Source of the DNA: Camillea tinctor
Taxonomy: Eukaryota; Ascomycota; Sordariomycetes; Xylariales; Xylariaceae
Length of the DNA: 64,000 bases
Reading direction: 5' to 3'
Assembly (NCBI GenBank): GCA_022578605.1
Contig: MU394056.1
Location: forward strand, 620,001 to 684,000
The position numbers were made by a program, and so were the translations under genes. Shown piece after piece: positions 49,850 to 62,141 of this stretch; the first letter of the stretch is position 1; each line of letters starts with the position of its first letter. Under the pieces are notes generated by a model. The model was given only the letters and a program-made list of their open reading frames with translations, made no database searches and had not been told where the DNA came from.

Positions 49850-51171
49850 ATGTGTGTGTGAGGGGAAGGGGGGGTAAGGGAGTCAAGGGACCTGGGTGGT
49901 GAATTCTCGAGGTCTTGCTAGGCCCTGTGCGAGCTAATGATGTGCGGCCACGTCAAAAATCTCCGTGATACTAGTTTTTTTTTTCCTTTCTTTCCCAAGC
50001 CCGCCCTGAACGCCCTCCCAGCCTGTCAACTTTAAAACCTTTAGAAGTAGAAATAGCAGTGATATGAACCGTATTGTACATCGCCATCCCGCGCTTTTTA
50101 GATTCTGCAGGTGACAGGGAATCAAAATGACACGCACTTGACTGGTAGATGCAAGCCTACTGCGTACACATTCTCAACCAGATACCCACCCTAGGGGTAC
50201 CTGACGAGTCCACGTTGCGCTGGCAGAGGTCGGCTCGAAAGCCAATCAGTCCCGCCTTCGTCGCGACGCTTAGAGAGTTTGCCAACGCATCACCGCATTA
50301 AATGTGGTCTGTGTGTAGCCTTCAAGTATCCTTTCCTGCCTTCTCCCCATCGCCGACACACTTTCCTCTCTCTCTCCTTTTCATTGTAGGATTGTCTAGA
50401 TCGCAAGCTGGGATGTGAACGCGCTTGTCATCCTCGTTCGCCTTGCTGGCCCTTGCTGCCATTCTTCCCTTGGTTGTCGAGTGACGCCATGCTCACCTTA
50501 CACTTGCTCTGCCGCTCTCCACGGCGCAAATTTCCTTTCTCCTACTCATGACGCCTTGTACACATCTTGCAACACAACAACGACGAGTACCTTGCAATGT
50601 CAAGGACATCGGTTTAGACCGTGTATCATAAGTCATCATCGATTCATTGGAGAGAAAAAATACGCCTAACTACACTCTGGCTCGCTCACGCGTTGTGATC
50701 GAATGGGTGGACGTACACCCGTACTCGCTACCCTTTACCACCGACAAGATGCCCAACCAAAGAAAGAATATCACCCCAGGGCGGCCAAACCCGACCCCCT
50801 CTAGCAGTCCGGAACCCAGAAACTACTGATATGATACCGTTGGCTATGCAGAGAAGGTTTGGGCTGGGCGGACGAGGCGCACTAAGAAAGGAAATACCAG
50901 AATATGAGACCCAAGACATCGGGAGTCCTGCTAACAGCGCAGGGTCCCCCCAAGTCAAGCTCGCGAGAGAAAAGTTTTATATATTAGGTCGTCGCCGGCC
51001 GGAGAGTTGAAACCCGTCTTTCTTTATGATTCCCGGATGTCATTAGCGTCGTCAAAATGCTTCGAAGTCGCCCTATGAAGGCCTGGGTTAGAATACCAAA
51101 CTTTAGGCATGTGTCACTTCGCGACCCAAACGAAACGAAAGCCGATATTGCATTTGCGATGGATAGGGGCT
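46790..51171. other. 4.4-kb spacer, no gene seen
   Basis: The longest uninterrupted gene-free stretch. It has TTG/TTA simple repeats (46940-46985), (GATT)n at 47158-47172, (ATTC)n at 48160-48185, a GT microsatellite (49805-49844) and a CT-rich tract at 50365-50380. Open frames of up to 115 codons are compositionally biased or unlike proteins. A non-coding RNA cannot be excluded. Confidence 0.55.
49805..49844. repeat. (GT)20 microsatellite
   Basis: Twenty uninterrupted GT units, followed by an interrupted TG stretch to 49860. Confidence 0.95.
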
Positions 51172-52058
51172 TTATCTGTTGGCCCACTTCATGAGCCATT
51201 GGAGTACAGCGTCCAGGTTGGTCTCCTCCTTCGCACTTATACCATAGCAGGAAACCTCGCGGTGCGCTATGGTCTTGAGGTCTAGCGCATCAATGAGCTC
51301 GTCGACGGAGAGCTTATCGGGAAGATCCGATTTGTTGCCGAGCACAAGCAAGGGGATCCCTTCGAGGCTCGGTTGCGACATGAGCGAGTGGAGTTCGTCT
51401 TTGGCCATGGGAAGTAGGTCCAGGTCGGCTATATCGACGATGAAAACGATCGCATTTACACCACGGCAATATCTCTCCCACATCGGCCTAAAGCGAGGTT
51501 GACCTCCCAGGTCCCAGCATTTAAGTGTTACATGGCCGCGTTGTACCCGCTTCATGTTGAAACCGACGGTGGGAATAGAGCTACACGAGCTGTTAGCCGG
51601 CAGTTGCAAAGTCTTGCGGTGTTCGATCGTGCAATGAAATTATCGACGTCGACTGTCAAGGGCATCGTGCTTACTCGATCGTGAATTCCCCGCCCTGCCG
51701 AATCGCGCGGTTAGCTACGGCCAAAACGTGAAAGGTGGCTTGGTTTGTGGAATACTATCCACTGCATACTTACCGACAGGACACGGAGTAATGAAGTCTT
51801 GCCTGCATTCTGCAGGCCGATCATCGTGACATCCATCTCGGTTGCCCTACCAGGCATCATTAGATCCTCATGCATGCGATAAAGAAAAAAGACAGGAAAA
51901 GCAGCGGCCCGATGAAGCAAAGATGAAGCAAAGAGCGCATGGAGATGCGGCGGTGAGCAGGATAGCCGGGTGACCCCGCGTCGAGTACCACGGGATGGAC
52001 AGACTCACCAGAACGTTCGGAGCAGCCAGTCGTAGACCTTGCGAAATAACCCTGCCAT
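51172..52058 (-). CDS. arl8: Arl8 small GTPase (ARF-like)
   Basis: Minus strand, exons 52058-52009, 51846-51774, 51694-51675 and 51580-51172, 183 aa; human ARL8B is 186. Exon 3 is only 20 nt. The N-terminus [17 protein letters not shown] is the amphipathic helix typical of Arl8. G1 is GLQNAGKT (27-34). Then come [13 protein letters not shown] (switch I), [19 protein letters not shown] (G3 and switch II) and LGNKSDLP (G4). The C-terminal region is [19 protein letters not shown]. In animals Arl8 sits on lysosomes, and in filamentous fungi it is expected on vacuoles or endosomes, linking them to transport machinery. There is no Gly2 myristoylation site, again as in Arl8. All four junctions restore the family sequence exactly. 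Confidence 0.94.
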
Positions 52059-55000
52059 GATAGCCAGCTTGAGAAGTATTATATGGTGATGAAGCCGAAA
52101 AGAACTTAGAATCGCAAAGACCTGAAGTGGTGGAGCGAATAATAGGATGGAGTTCGACGCAAGGCTGGGGTGATCAGAAAACGCGGTGGACAAAGAAGAA
52201 GAAGAGAAGAGGAAAAAAAGAAAACAAGATGTTAAATAGTTTGTGCTTAAGCTCTCTCACAGAAATGAAGAACAAAAATGTCTCGTACAACGAGGAGCTG
52301 TAATATCTTTGCTCGTAGCGCTCACGGCGAGCAGGTCGGCCACCAGGCGCAAATTGTGTTCGGTGAATGCGAGGTATGGGGATGGGTATGTAGCTGCTTG
52401 CCGATGGTGAAGGTACATGCGCTTGGGAAGATGGATGTGGGATGAACAGTGACGCCTTGACAGAGGGTCACAATTCCCCACTACGGAGATCGCACAAGCT
52501 GTAGGATGCCCCGTGCCTTCAACCGGGACGTGATCAAGTGGGAGGGATTGAGAGGGTCAACCTTGCATTTGACGAGACAGCGGTTAGGAAGACTGGGGTT
52601 TCATTCGTCCAAATTGACTGGAGGAGTAGATGAGACGAGGGACGACAAAGAGTTTTTTTTTTTTAAGGTCTTGTCTTTTGGCCCAAGCGCTCCCCCCTTT
52701 GAAAGGTTTAAGACCTGGAGAAAAGATATGGGGGATTAAAATAAGTCGCTATCGATGATTGACGGGACCGGTCGCGAACGGTTTTGTAGTAGTAGCTACA
52801 GTAGTAGCAACAGTAGCAAGGGGAGGCCTCTAGGTTATAGCCAGAGGTGGTAAGTAATACTACAATACTACTGCTAGTGTAGTCGTAGTAGTCTCTCTGG
52901 TAGGTCCTGGTCTGTCTGTCTACCAAGGATTCCCGGCTTCAGGACTCGATGACAGATATTTCCGAGAATGCTGAAGCTTCCAGGGTTCAGGTATGTTATA
53001 TGTTATGTTATGTTTGGTTATGTTATGTTATAGAAAAAGAGAAATAATAAGAGATAGTTTCACAACGACGATAATAAAGTTTTATGATAGATCTTGTGGT
53101 TCTAGAATGCCCGATGTGATGCCCTTCGTGGCCTCAGAAATCGATTTCCAGTTTAAAAAAACTGATTAAAAGGTAAAAGGGTAACAAATAACCTGGAGAT
53201 TCTCCACACGATAAGAAAAAAAAGGGGAGCAGTTTTATGTGTTTAGTACTTGGGATGGCTCGATCCCGGCGCTACTCCAGAGAACTGCTCTTCTAGAGGC
53301 CAGACCGTCTTCCGTCTTCAAAAGAAGTCGTACAGGAAGAATCAACGAGAGTAACCTATAGTAGGTTAGCAGGGTAGGGTAGGGTTAGGTAAGGTAAGGT
53401 AGAGGTAAGGTAAGGCAAGGCAATGCAAACGAGAAGGCGGCAAGTGACAAGATCCGGGGATTTGGTGTTGGCAAACTACTACTATAACTCAGAGTGCTTG
53501 TCTTCGAGGAAAGCAGCGAAATAAGGCAAGGTAAGGTAGGGTGCAGCGGGTAATGTGCAGTGTGCAGTGTGCAGTATGATGTAGTAGGTAGTAATAGTAG
53601 AAGGAATAGTATGAATAGGGGTAGTAGTAGTATGTCAGTTAATGAAAACCCAAGTTGTCAAGGCTCTCTCTCTCTACCTCTCTCTCTGTCTATCTCTCTC
53701 TCTTTCTTTCCTAGACTCGTAAGGTAAGGAGAAACCAAAAAAAGAAAAAAGAGCTAAAGAGCTACCAATAGACAAATACTCATTTGAGGTAAAAGGTGGA
53801 TAGTCATGTATTATGCATAACGGACAGCTCCAATTTTGGGCTGCAAGGACTGCTGCGGAATGACTGCAGCCCGTACGTCGTACCTTGTGCTTGTCGATGA
53901 GATGAGTGGCCGAGAGAGTTTCTAGGCATGTATTCGATGGGCTTAGGGTTAGGCCTTATGGGTCAAAACTGCCCTGGAAGGAAGATAGGTACTGTACGTT
54001 GCAGGGAGGGGAGAATGGGGATGCCTGACCCGATCGAGATGATCTGCGTAGGTAGATAGGTAGGTTGATAAGTATAGGAGGGGAAGTCAAGTACTAGTAG
54101 TAAGTAGTAAGTATGTATAGTAGAGAACTTGAACCCAAGGAAAGTAATCCGGGATCCGGGACAAAGAAGGGGGCAAGTACTTTAAGTATACTAGTAGTAC
54201 TTCTATACTACATGTAACAACATCGAACCCTCAACGGCTACTACTTAGCATTTACATAGTATCGATAAGTACTACCTAGGTATGATTTGTACAATATTGA
54301 CTGTTACAATACTGTGCCTCACTATAGCCCGAGGGCTGTGTTATACGTTTTACCTAGTACCAACCTAGGTTATGTAGGTCTAGTAGAAAACAATAAATAG
54401 AGGTGAGCGAGTCGCTTGTCTTTGGCCTGGGATCAATCAATCGATCAATCGATCAATCAGAAGGCCGCTTTCTCGGCCTGGCTTGGAACGTGACCTTTAA
54501 TGAGGAGAAAAAGGTCTTGTTTCACCGTCGAACCAACTAAAATAGTGCCCGCTCAAACCGACCCCACGTTATCATGGTTTAAACTGTATACCTACATGGG
54601 ACCTCCAAGAGGAGACAAGAAGGTAGATGGAACTTTGAAGGGAGAAGACGGGAGTGTAATGGATGGATAGAAATGACTCTTCTGCTGGATGTAGCATGGA
54701 GTATGTAACTATGTAAGTCCATATGTATGTAATTACCTAACCTTTATCCGTGCATAACCCAACTAGTGCATTCACTATTGAAAACTGACATGCATATGGT
54801 AACCATGAGAAAGACTTCATGTGGTCATTTACACTATTCTGTATGTACCAACACTGCTTCTTACATACTACTACCATGGAACTAGGTGTGTACCTATGTA
54901 GGTACATGCTGCAATCTATATGCAAAAGGTCAACTGCCTAGCTGCCTACATGTAGGTTATCTCTCTAATACAAATCAGGAATAGTCGGACAACCCTTGTA

Positions 55001-55355
55001 CGTATGTTACTTCAACTGTTAGTGGGGAACTGATAACTTTATCGATAACCTACATGGTCCATGAAGTAGCGATAAGATTTTTATTTTTTTATCTTTATTT
55101 TTTTGGATTTTTTTTTCCCTGTCTCTTCTCGAAGCTATCCCGCCGAGGGCAGAGGGGAAAAAAAAGTTGTCTATTCAATTCGTCTCTGACCCTCCTTCAA
55201 TTGTATAGTTAAATTTGAGTCCTGTACCGCAGGTCTTCAACAAATCATAATTTTGATCATCTTCAAGAAACTCTGCTAAAGCTTAAATATTTAATTTACT
55301 CTCTCTCTCTCTCTCTCTTACATACTCTCAGGGTGGGAGTTGCATCGCTGTCGCC
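52059..55355. other. 3.3-kb divergent spacer, no gene seen
   Basis: Between arl8 (-) and rpa135 (+). It holds GGTAA/GGCAA-type degenerate repeats (53365-53425, 53520-53545), TAGTAG-rich stretches (52780-52900, 53580-53640), TTAGGGTTAGG at 53943-53953, (ATCAATCG)n at 54431-54458 and a CT run at 55299-55318 just before the rpa135 start. No coding sequence is supported. Confidence 0.55.
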
Positions 55356-58300
55356 ATGGCTCCTCAGCCAACCAGCACAAGCTGGGATTACGAATACAAT
55401 ACCCTTCGTCGCGAGAATCTCTTCCGGAATCCTCCCACAGACCATTCCGCATATCCATTATTGCAGGAAGCCGTGAACCCCCACATCGAGGCCTTCGATG
55501 CTCTCTTTACACCTAATGGTCTAATTGCCCACGGGCTTGCCGACATTGGCACAAGACTGTTCCTCGACGGTGACGACAGTGTCCCAACCAGCAACCGAAA
55601 CAGACTGAGTATCAAATACAAGGGTCTACAGTTGCAAAAATCTACATTGCCACCGAGCAACAAGTTTGCCGTTAGAAACCGGGAAATCTTGCCGGCAGAG
55701 TGCAGGGAACGCCATGTGTCTTACCGGGGCAAGTTTTCGGCTACTTTCGAGTATAGAATCAACGGTGGAGAGCCGAGGGAGTTCACCCGTGAGATTGGTC
55801 AGCTCCCCATCATGGTGAAGGTGAGTCTGCTAGGCCTCTGTATCATGCGAGGAGCCCCCCTTTACTAACTCCGACTTTAGTCAAAGCACTGCCACCTAAG
55901 AGGCAACAGCCCAGCCCAATTAGTCGCGCGGAAAGAAGAGTCGGAGGAGCTGGGAGGTTATTTCATTATCAATGGAATCGAGAAAATCATACGGCTCTTG
56001 CTTGTTAACCGAAGAAACTTCCCCCTAGCGATCAATCGTCCCAGCTTCACCAACCGTGGACCTTCTTATACCCCCTTTGGTATCATACTCAGATCGGTCC
56101 GGCCAGACGAAACTTCACAGACCAATGTCCTTCATTATCTCAATGACGGCAACGTCACGTTCCGATTTTCCTGGAGGAAGAATGAATACCTCGTTCCGGT
56201 TATGATGATTTTGAAAGCTCTCGTCGAAACGAATGACAGAGAGATCTTTGAGGGCCTCGTTGGGTCTCCCGACTCGAAGGGCATCGAGAATACCTTTCTC
56301 ACCGACCGCGTCGAGCTTCTCTTACGAACCTATAAGACTTATGGGATATATACTATGGCACAGACTCGATCATATCTTGGCGAGAAATTCCGTCCTGTCT
56401 TGGGAGTGTCGGATACTTTATCTCATTACGAGGTGGGCACGGAGTTTCTGCGCAGAGTGGTCTTGGTCCACCTTGGAAATGCGAATGTCACAGAAGAACA
56501 AAACTCAGACAAGTTTCGCATGATTTTGTTCATGATTAGGAAGCTATACGCTTTAGTTGCCGGTGATTGTGCTGTCGACAACCCCGATGCTGTCCAGAAC
56601 CAAGAGATTCTCCTAGGAGGTTTCTTATATGGCATGATTATAAAGGAGAGATTGGATGAATTGCTTTCAACTGGACTGCGTGGTGCTCTGCGAGAGTATC
56701 TGAGGAGATACCCGGCGAGAACATTCACTTCGGAGGAGTTTGCAAAGGATTTCCCCATTAAGATCTTTCAAAAGACCAACGAGAACGTCGGTAATGCACT
56801 CGAATACTTCCTATCAACCGGGAACCTATCCAGTCCCTCCGGTCTTGATCTTCAACAGGTATCTGGATTTACCGTTGTTGCCGAGAAGCTCAACTTCCTT
56901 CGATTCATCAGCCATTTCCGCATGGTACACAGAGGTAGCTTCTTTGCGCAGTTGAAGACGACAACAGTAAGAAAGTTGCTGCCCGAGTCGTGGGGTTTTC
57001 TATGTCCTGTCCACACTCCTGACGGTTCTCCGTGTGGCCTTCTGAACCATTTTGCCCACAAATGCAAGATCACGACTGAAGCTGTCGATGCTACAGCGAT
57101 TCCTCAGTTAGCAGCAGAGCTCGGCGTAGTCGATACATCATCCGCGGCTACAGATGAGAGTGTTGTTGTCATGCTGAATGGTAGGATCCTCGGCTGGTGT
57201 AAGCCAGCTGAATCGAAGAGAATAGCAGATACCTTCCGTTACTGGAAAGTCGAGGGCTCACACGGCATACCTTTGTATCTTGAGATCGGCTACGTCCCAT
57301 CATCCAATGGTGGCTCTTATCCCGGTATCTACATGTCCTCCGAACCGGCTAGAATGATCCGGCCGACGAAATATCTCCCACTAGAGAAGCAAGATTATGT
57401 CGGTACTTTAGAGCAGCCCTATATGTCAATTGCTTGTACGGAGCAGGAAGTCATCTCTGGCGAGTCGACACATGTGGAAATTGACCCGACTCACATGCTA
57501 TCTATTCTCGCGAACATGACTCCGTTTTCCGACTTCAATCAATCACCCAGAAATATGTATCAATGTCAGATGGGTAAACAAACAATGGGAACCCCAGGAA
57601 CATCGTTGGCGCACCGAACAGACAACAAGATGTACCGTCTCCAGACAGGTCAGACACCAATTGTCAGATCACCTCTTCATAACGCCTACGGCTTCGACAA
57701 CTTCCCAAACGGAACTAACGCTGTTGTTGCCGTGATATCCTATACGGGTTATGATATGGACGACGCTATGATAATTAATAAATCAGCGCACGAGAGAGGC
57801 TTTGGTCACGGTACCATTTACAAAACTAAAAAGTATACACTCAAAGAAGAGAGCCGGACGAGATCAACCAAAAACATTACAAAACTCTTTGGGTTCGCCC
57901 CTGGAAGTGTTGTAAAAGGCTGGACGCAGACTATGCTTGACCAAGATGGTCTGCCCTTTGTCGGACGGGCTGTACAGGAAGGTGATATTCTTTTCGCCTA
58001 CCACACGGTCTCGGCCGATTATAGCGGTAACCTGGTGAACCGAGATGGAGTGACTAAGTATGAGAAATACAAGGACTCGGAGCAAGGTTTTATCGAGGAA
58101 GTACGAATCATCGGTAGCGAACTAGGTAATGAACCGGCCCAGACAATTTCGATCAAGTTCCGAATCCCTCGATCACCCATGATTGGCGACAAGTTCTCAT
58201 CGCGTCATGGGCAAAAGGGCGTCTGTTCGCAGAAGTGGCCTGCTATTGATATGCCATTCTCCGAGTCCGGTATCCAGCCAGATGTCATCATCAACCCCCA

Positions 58301-59108
58301 CGCCTTCCCTTCACGTATGACAATCGGTATGTTTGTCGAATCATTAGCAGGGAAGGCCGGCGCACTTCATGGACTTGCTCAAGACTCGACACCATTCCGA
58401 TTTGACGAGGAGAATACGGCTGCGGATTACTTTGGGCATCAGCTGATGAAAGCTGGATACAATTATCACGGCAACGAGCCTATGTATTCTGGCATCACCG
58501 GCGAGGAGCTGGCAGCGGATATCTATATCGGGGTTGTTTATTATCAACGATTGCGACACATGGTCAATGATAAATACCAGGTAAGAACAACAGGACCTGT
58601 AGTTCCCACAACCGGTCAGCCGATCAAAGGAAGAAAACGAGGTGGCGGTATCCGTGTGGGTGAAATGGAACGCGATGCTTTGTTGGCACACGGTACCGCA
58701 TTCCTTCTTCAGGACCGTCTTCTCAACTGCTCAGACTATACACCTTCATGGATTTGCCGTAAATGCGGCTCCTTCTTGTCGATACAACCTACCGTAACGC
58801 CATTTGCCGGCAAGAAGAAGGTGGTAAATAGTGCGCGGTGCCGCAATTGCGCACAGCGGCTTGACCAGATAGTGGACCTTGATATGACCAAGCTTACGGG
58901 CGAGATATGGGAGGACGGTCAAGGAAACCAGTGGGTTGGTGGTGATCATACTGCTAAGGTAGCGGTGCCAGGTGCTTTGAAGTTCCTCGACGTTGAGCTG
59001 GCGGCGATGGGAGTGAAACTAAAGTACCGGGTCGATCCGAAGGATGCTCCACGCAAAGGGCAGTTAGTACAAGTGAGTCAACCGCCAGCTGCCCTCGCTG
59101 CAGCGTAA
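55356..59108 (+). CDS. rpa135: RNA polymerase I second-largest subunit (Rpa135/RPA2)
   Basis: Exons 55356-55820 and 55881-59108 with a 60-nt intron (GTGAGT...TTTAG), 1,230 aa; yeast Rpa135 has 1,203. It forms half of the Pol I active-site cleft in the nucleolus and makes the rRNA precursor. Landmarks are HVSYRGKFSATF, GGYFIINGIEKIIRLL, WGFLCPVHTPDGSPCGLLNH and AVISYTGYDMDDAMIINKSA. The active-site region has GDKFSSRHGQKG (GDK at 924-926), and NPHAFPSRMTIGM follows. The C-terminal zinc ribbon has CxxC at 1114-1117 and CxxC at 1142-1145. The insertion patterns around residues 150-190 and ARHGQKG-like segments fit Pol I rather than Pol II or III subunits. The start ATG at 55356 has context GCCATGG and follows a CT-repeat leader. 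Confidence 0.95.
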
Positions 59109-60057
59109 TTGTGATATCAGGAACGCTGTTAGTTAGGTGTATTGCATTTACTGGAGTTATGGTAAATATCTACATAGGATTGAAACTCTTACGATTATTG
59201 TAGGGAACACAATGAATACAACAAAGGTCCAGTCCGGGCCGGTTTAGATAATTGGATCTAACCTATATCCTTTTGGCAAGGGGTTTTTTCTTCTTCTCGA
59301 AATTACGTAGGACTTGAAGTAGTGACACAGCAAGTCGTGTGCCTATGAACTACCTAGATACCAATAACACTAATGTCGATATCCGATGTCGTGATTTGCT
59401 GTGTCCAAAACAGATAAATATTATATGCTAGGGGCAATGTATGCTGCCGAAGCTAGAGGGGATTTGCTTGGCTACACAACTTGAAGCTAGGTAAAATGAG
59501 GGTGCATATTGTCTATCTGTTACATGTACTGTTTTTAGTTAATATTGTTCAAATTAAACTTTAAAACTTAGAAAGACTGTAATCCGTACTTACCTACTAT
59601 GTAGTCAACGGGGTTAAGCTACCTAGGTTAGGTAAGTACACTTTAAACTCTATAGTCTCTATCCTTTGGGGTATCACGATCGTACCTGCAGCTAATTCAC
59701 GTGGCAAAGAAATCGAGGTACGCTCACTCTTTCCCTCCCTTCCATACCAATCCAAGGTCACAGCAGGAGCTACATGAGGTCCTTATTGTATTTACATAAG
59801 ACTCGTATTGGTTTGTGCCCAGGTGACTTGTCCTACCTTCAGACCTGTAGATGCTATCTCTTCCTTTTTCTATTTCCCTTCCACCCTCCCTCCCCCCTTT
59901 CTCCCCTTCCTCTCCTTATACCACTATTGATTGAGGTCCGTCTTATTTGTGACTCCATTCTTCATACTGAACATCCAGCTCGTGCCTATGGTAAATATAG
60001 CACCAAGTAATCGATCACTTTCCTTACCACATGCCATCCTGAAACTGGTAAATAGCC
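59109..60057. other. Spacer, no gene seen
   Basis: The 3' region of rpa135, then AT-rich DNA and a C/T-rich leader (59860-59920) for the tyrosinase gene. An open frame at 59774-60010 is leader sequence without recognisable content. Confidence 0.6.
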
Positions 60058-62141
60058 ATGGCCTTCACTTGTCTCACTGGTCTCATTCTCTTCCTCCTGT
60101 GGTTCTCGCCATGTTTTGCTAGCTATGGTGGGGGACAGTATGATTACGGACATGATGTTAATCGTCGTCTTGATAAACGAGGACTAACTCAATCCTTCGT
60201 CGTCGGGGGTCTTCCTCGCGTCAATGGCCAAGTACAGCTCAGGCAGGAAGTGAGAGAGCTAGAGAAAGACAAGGACAAATGGCAGCTATATATACTCGCA
60301 CTTAGCTGGATGCAATTCACGGATCAGACATCTCCTTTCTCGTTTTACCAGGTCGCTGGTACGTCTACATACCTTATAGACTTTTATCTCCAATACTAAC
60401 ATATGGCACATAGGAATCCACGGTGCCCCAGGTATAACATGGGCAAGTGTAAATGCAAGTCCCGGCAGCGAGAACAAAGGGTATTGTCCCCACGCATCAA
60501 TTTTATTTCCCACATGGCATCGACCCTATGTTGCCCTCTATGAGGTATGATCAATGCTGTATTACATCTCAGGTCCCGGATATTCTTCTGATGCACTGTG
60601 TTTAGCAAGTACTCTACAATATTGTCCAGTATATTGCCTCCTTATATCCTCCCGATCAGCTGGAACACTTCCAGAAACTGGCCAAAAGCTTTCGCCTACC
60701 ATACTGGGATTGGGCGGCCACTCCACCAGACGGAGATAGTGTCCTGCCTCTGAGCATAGGAGGCTCCCCCAATATCGAGATCTCAGGCCCGAATGGAGTT
60801 CAGGTCATCTCCAACCCTCTTTTCAGATTTACGTTCAAACCTTTCAACGGATCTATTTTCCAAGATTCCCCGGTAAGCGTCCAGTTAAACCGTCCTAGTT
60901 ATACTGGCTCATACGTTTATTAGTACAACCTCTGGAACGAGACAAAGAGAGCGCCCTGGCCCGTAACTGCTCCTGATGCTGTTTCCAATAATTCCTACGT
61001 AGCACTCTGGTTAGACAGCCACCTACCGAGTTACCAACAGCGTCTTTATAATTTATTCGCAAATTCCCCAAACTATAGCACGTTTAGTAATGAAGCCTGG
61101 ATCCCGTATGGTAACAATGGCACGTATGATTCCCTTGAATCATTACATGACTCAATCCATACTGCTGCGGGAGGTGGATGGGGCCACCTAGCTATTATCC
61201 TATACTCTGCATTTGATCCTCTGTTCTTCTTGCATCACGCCAATGTTGATCGTATCTTCTCCATGTGGCAACTCATCTACAACAACTCCTATGTGGTGCC
61301 GACGCCTGCTTTATACGGCTCTCACACAACTGCAGAGGGCCAAATAGAAGACTCCCGGACCCCCCTTACCCCTTTTTTTGCCAACGAAACTTCGTTCTGG
61401 ACGTCAAATACGGTACGCGACCATGAGGTATTTGGCTACACGTACCCAGAGGTTGCCAACAAAAGCCGCTCGCAAGTTATAGACTCTATCAACAAACTCT
61501 ACACTAGATATAGCCCAGCTACTATGCTGACGGAGCGCAGGAAGAAGCTTATAAAGGGGGGTAGAAATTACGCGGATAAGAAGATAGGCCAAGCCTCAAG
61601 CCAGCCAAGACCTCATAGATCCAATCCTTTGGCATGGAACCACTTAACATCAACCCATCCACCTATGAATGCAGTTTTCCAGGGGAACAACTATCGAGAA
61701 TGGATTGCCAACATTGGGGTCAATAGGCAAGCACTGAACACTTCTTTCTCGATACTCTTGTTTATAGGCCCTGTCCCTAGTGATCCAAAGTCCTGGTCTT
61801 TCGCCGACAATCTTGTTGGTTCATTGGGAATCTTTGCCAATGTTGGACCGCAAGGTAACATGCAGCATGGGAAAATTACCGGAACCGTCCCTTTGACATC
61901 GGCACTGATGAGCTTGATATCAGGCGGAAGCATACCTAGTCTATATCCTGACGATGTTGTCCCGTTCCTCAGATCTCAGCTCCAGTTGCGTATTGCGCTC
62001 CCCGATAGCACATATGTTGATGCCAAAACAGTTGACGGACTCTGGGTCAATATAGTGAGCTCAAACGTCACGGCCCCCAAGGCGGAAAATGTCCTTGCAC
62101 GATGGGGAGAGATCGATTCACACTTCGAGCTCTTCGTATAA
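60058..62141 (+). CDS. Secreted tyrosinase (type-3 copper oxidase)
   Basis: Exons 60058-60358, 60414-60544, 60606-60872 and 60924-62141, 638 aa. Tyrosinases hydroxylate monophenols and oxidise o-diphenols to quinones for melanin or phenol defence. A signal peptide is visible (MAFTCLTGLILFLLWFSPCFA). CuA ligands are His103 (IHGAPG), His127 (YCPHAS) and His136 (FPTWHRPY). Cys125 sits two before His127, the place of the Cys-His thioether in fungal tyrosinases. CuB has His308 and His312 (LHDSIH) and the FFLHHANVDRIF pair at 337-338. The C-terminal half contains the capping domain of fungal tyrosinases (YREWIANIGVNRQALNTSFS) and ends SHFELFV. About ten Asn-X-Ser/Thr sequons agree with secretion. 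Most fungal tyrosinases are intracellular, so the signal peptide is notable. It could act as catechol oxidase or o-aminophenol oxidase; the sequence cannot decide. Confidence 0.93.
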
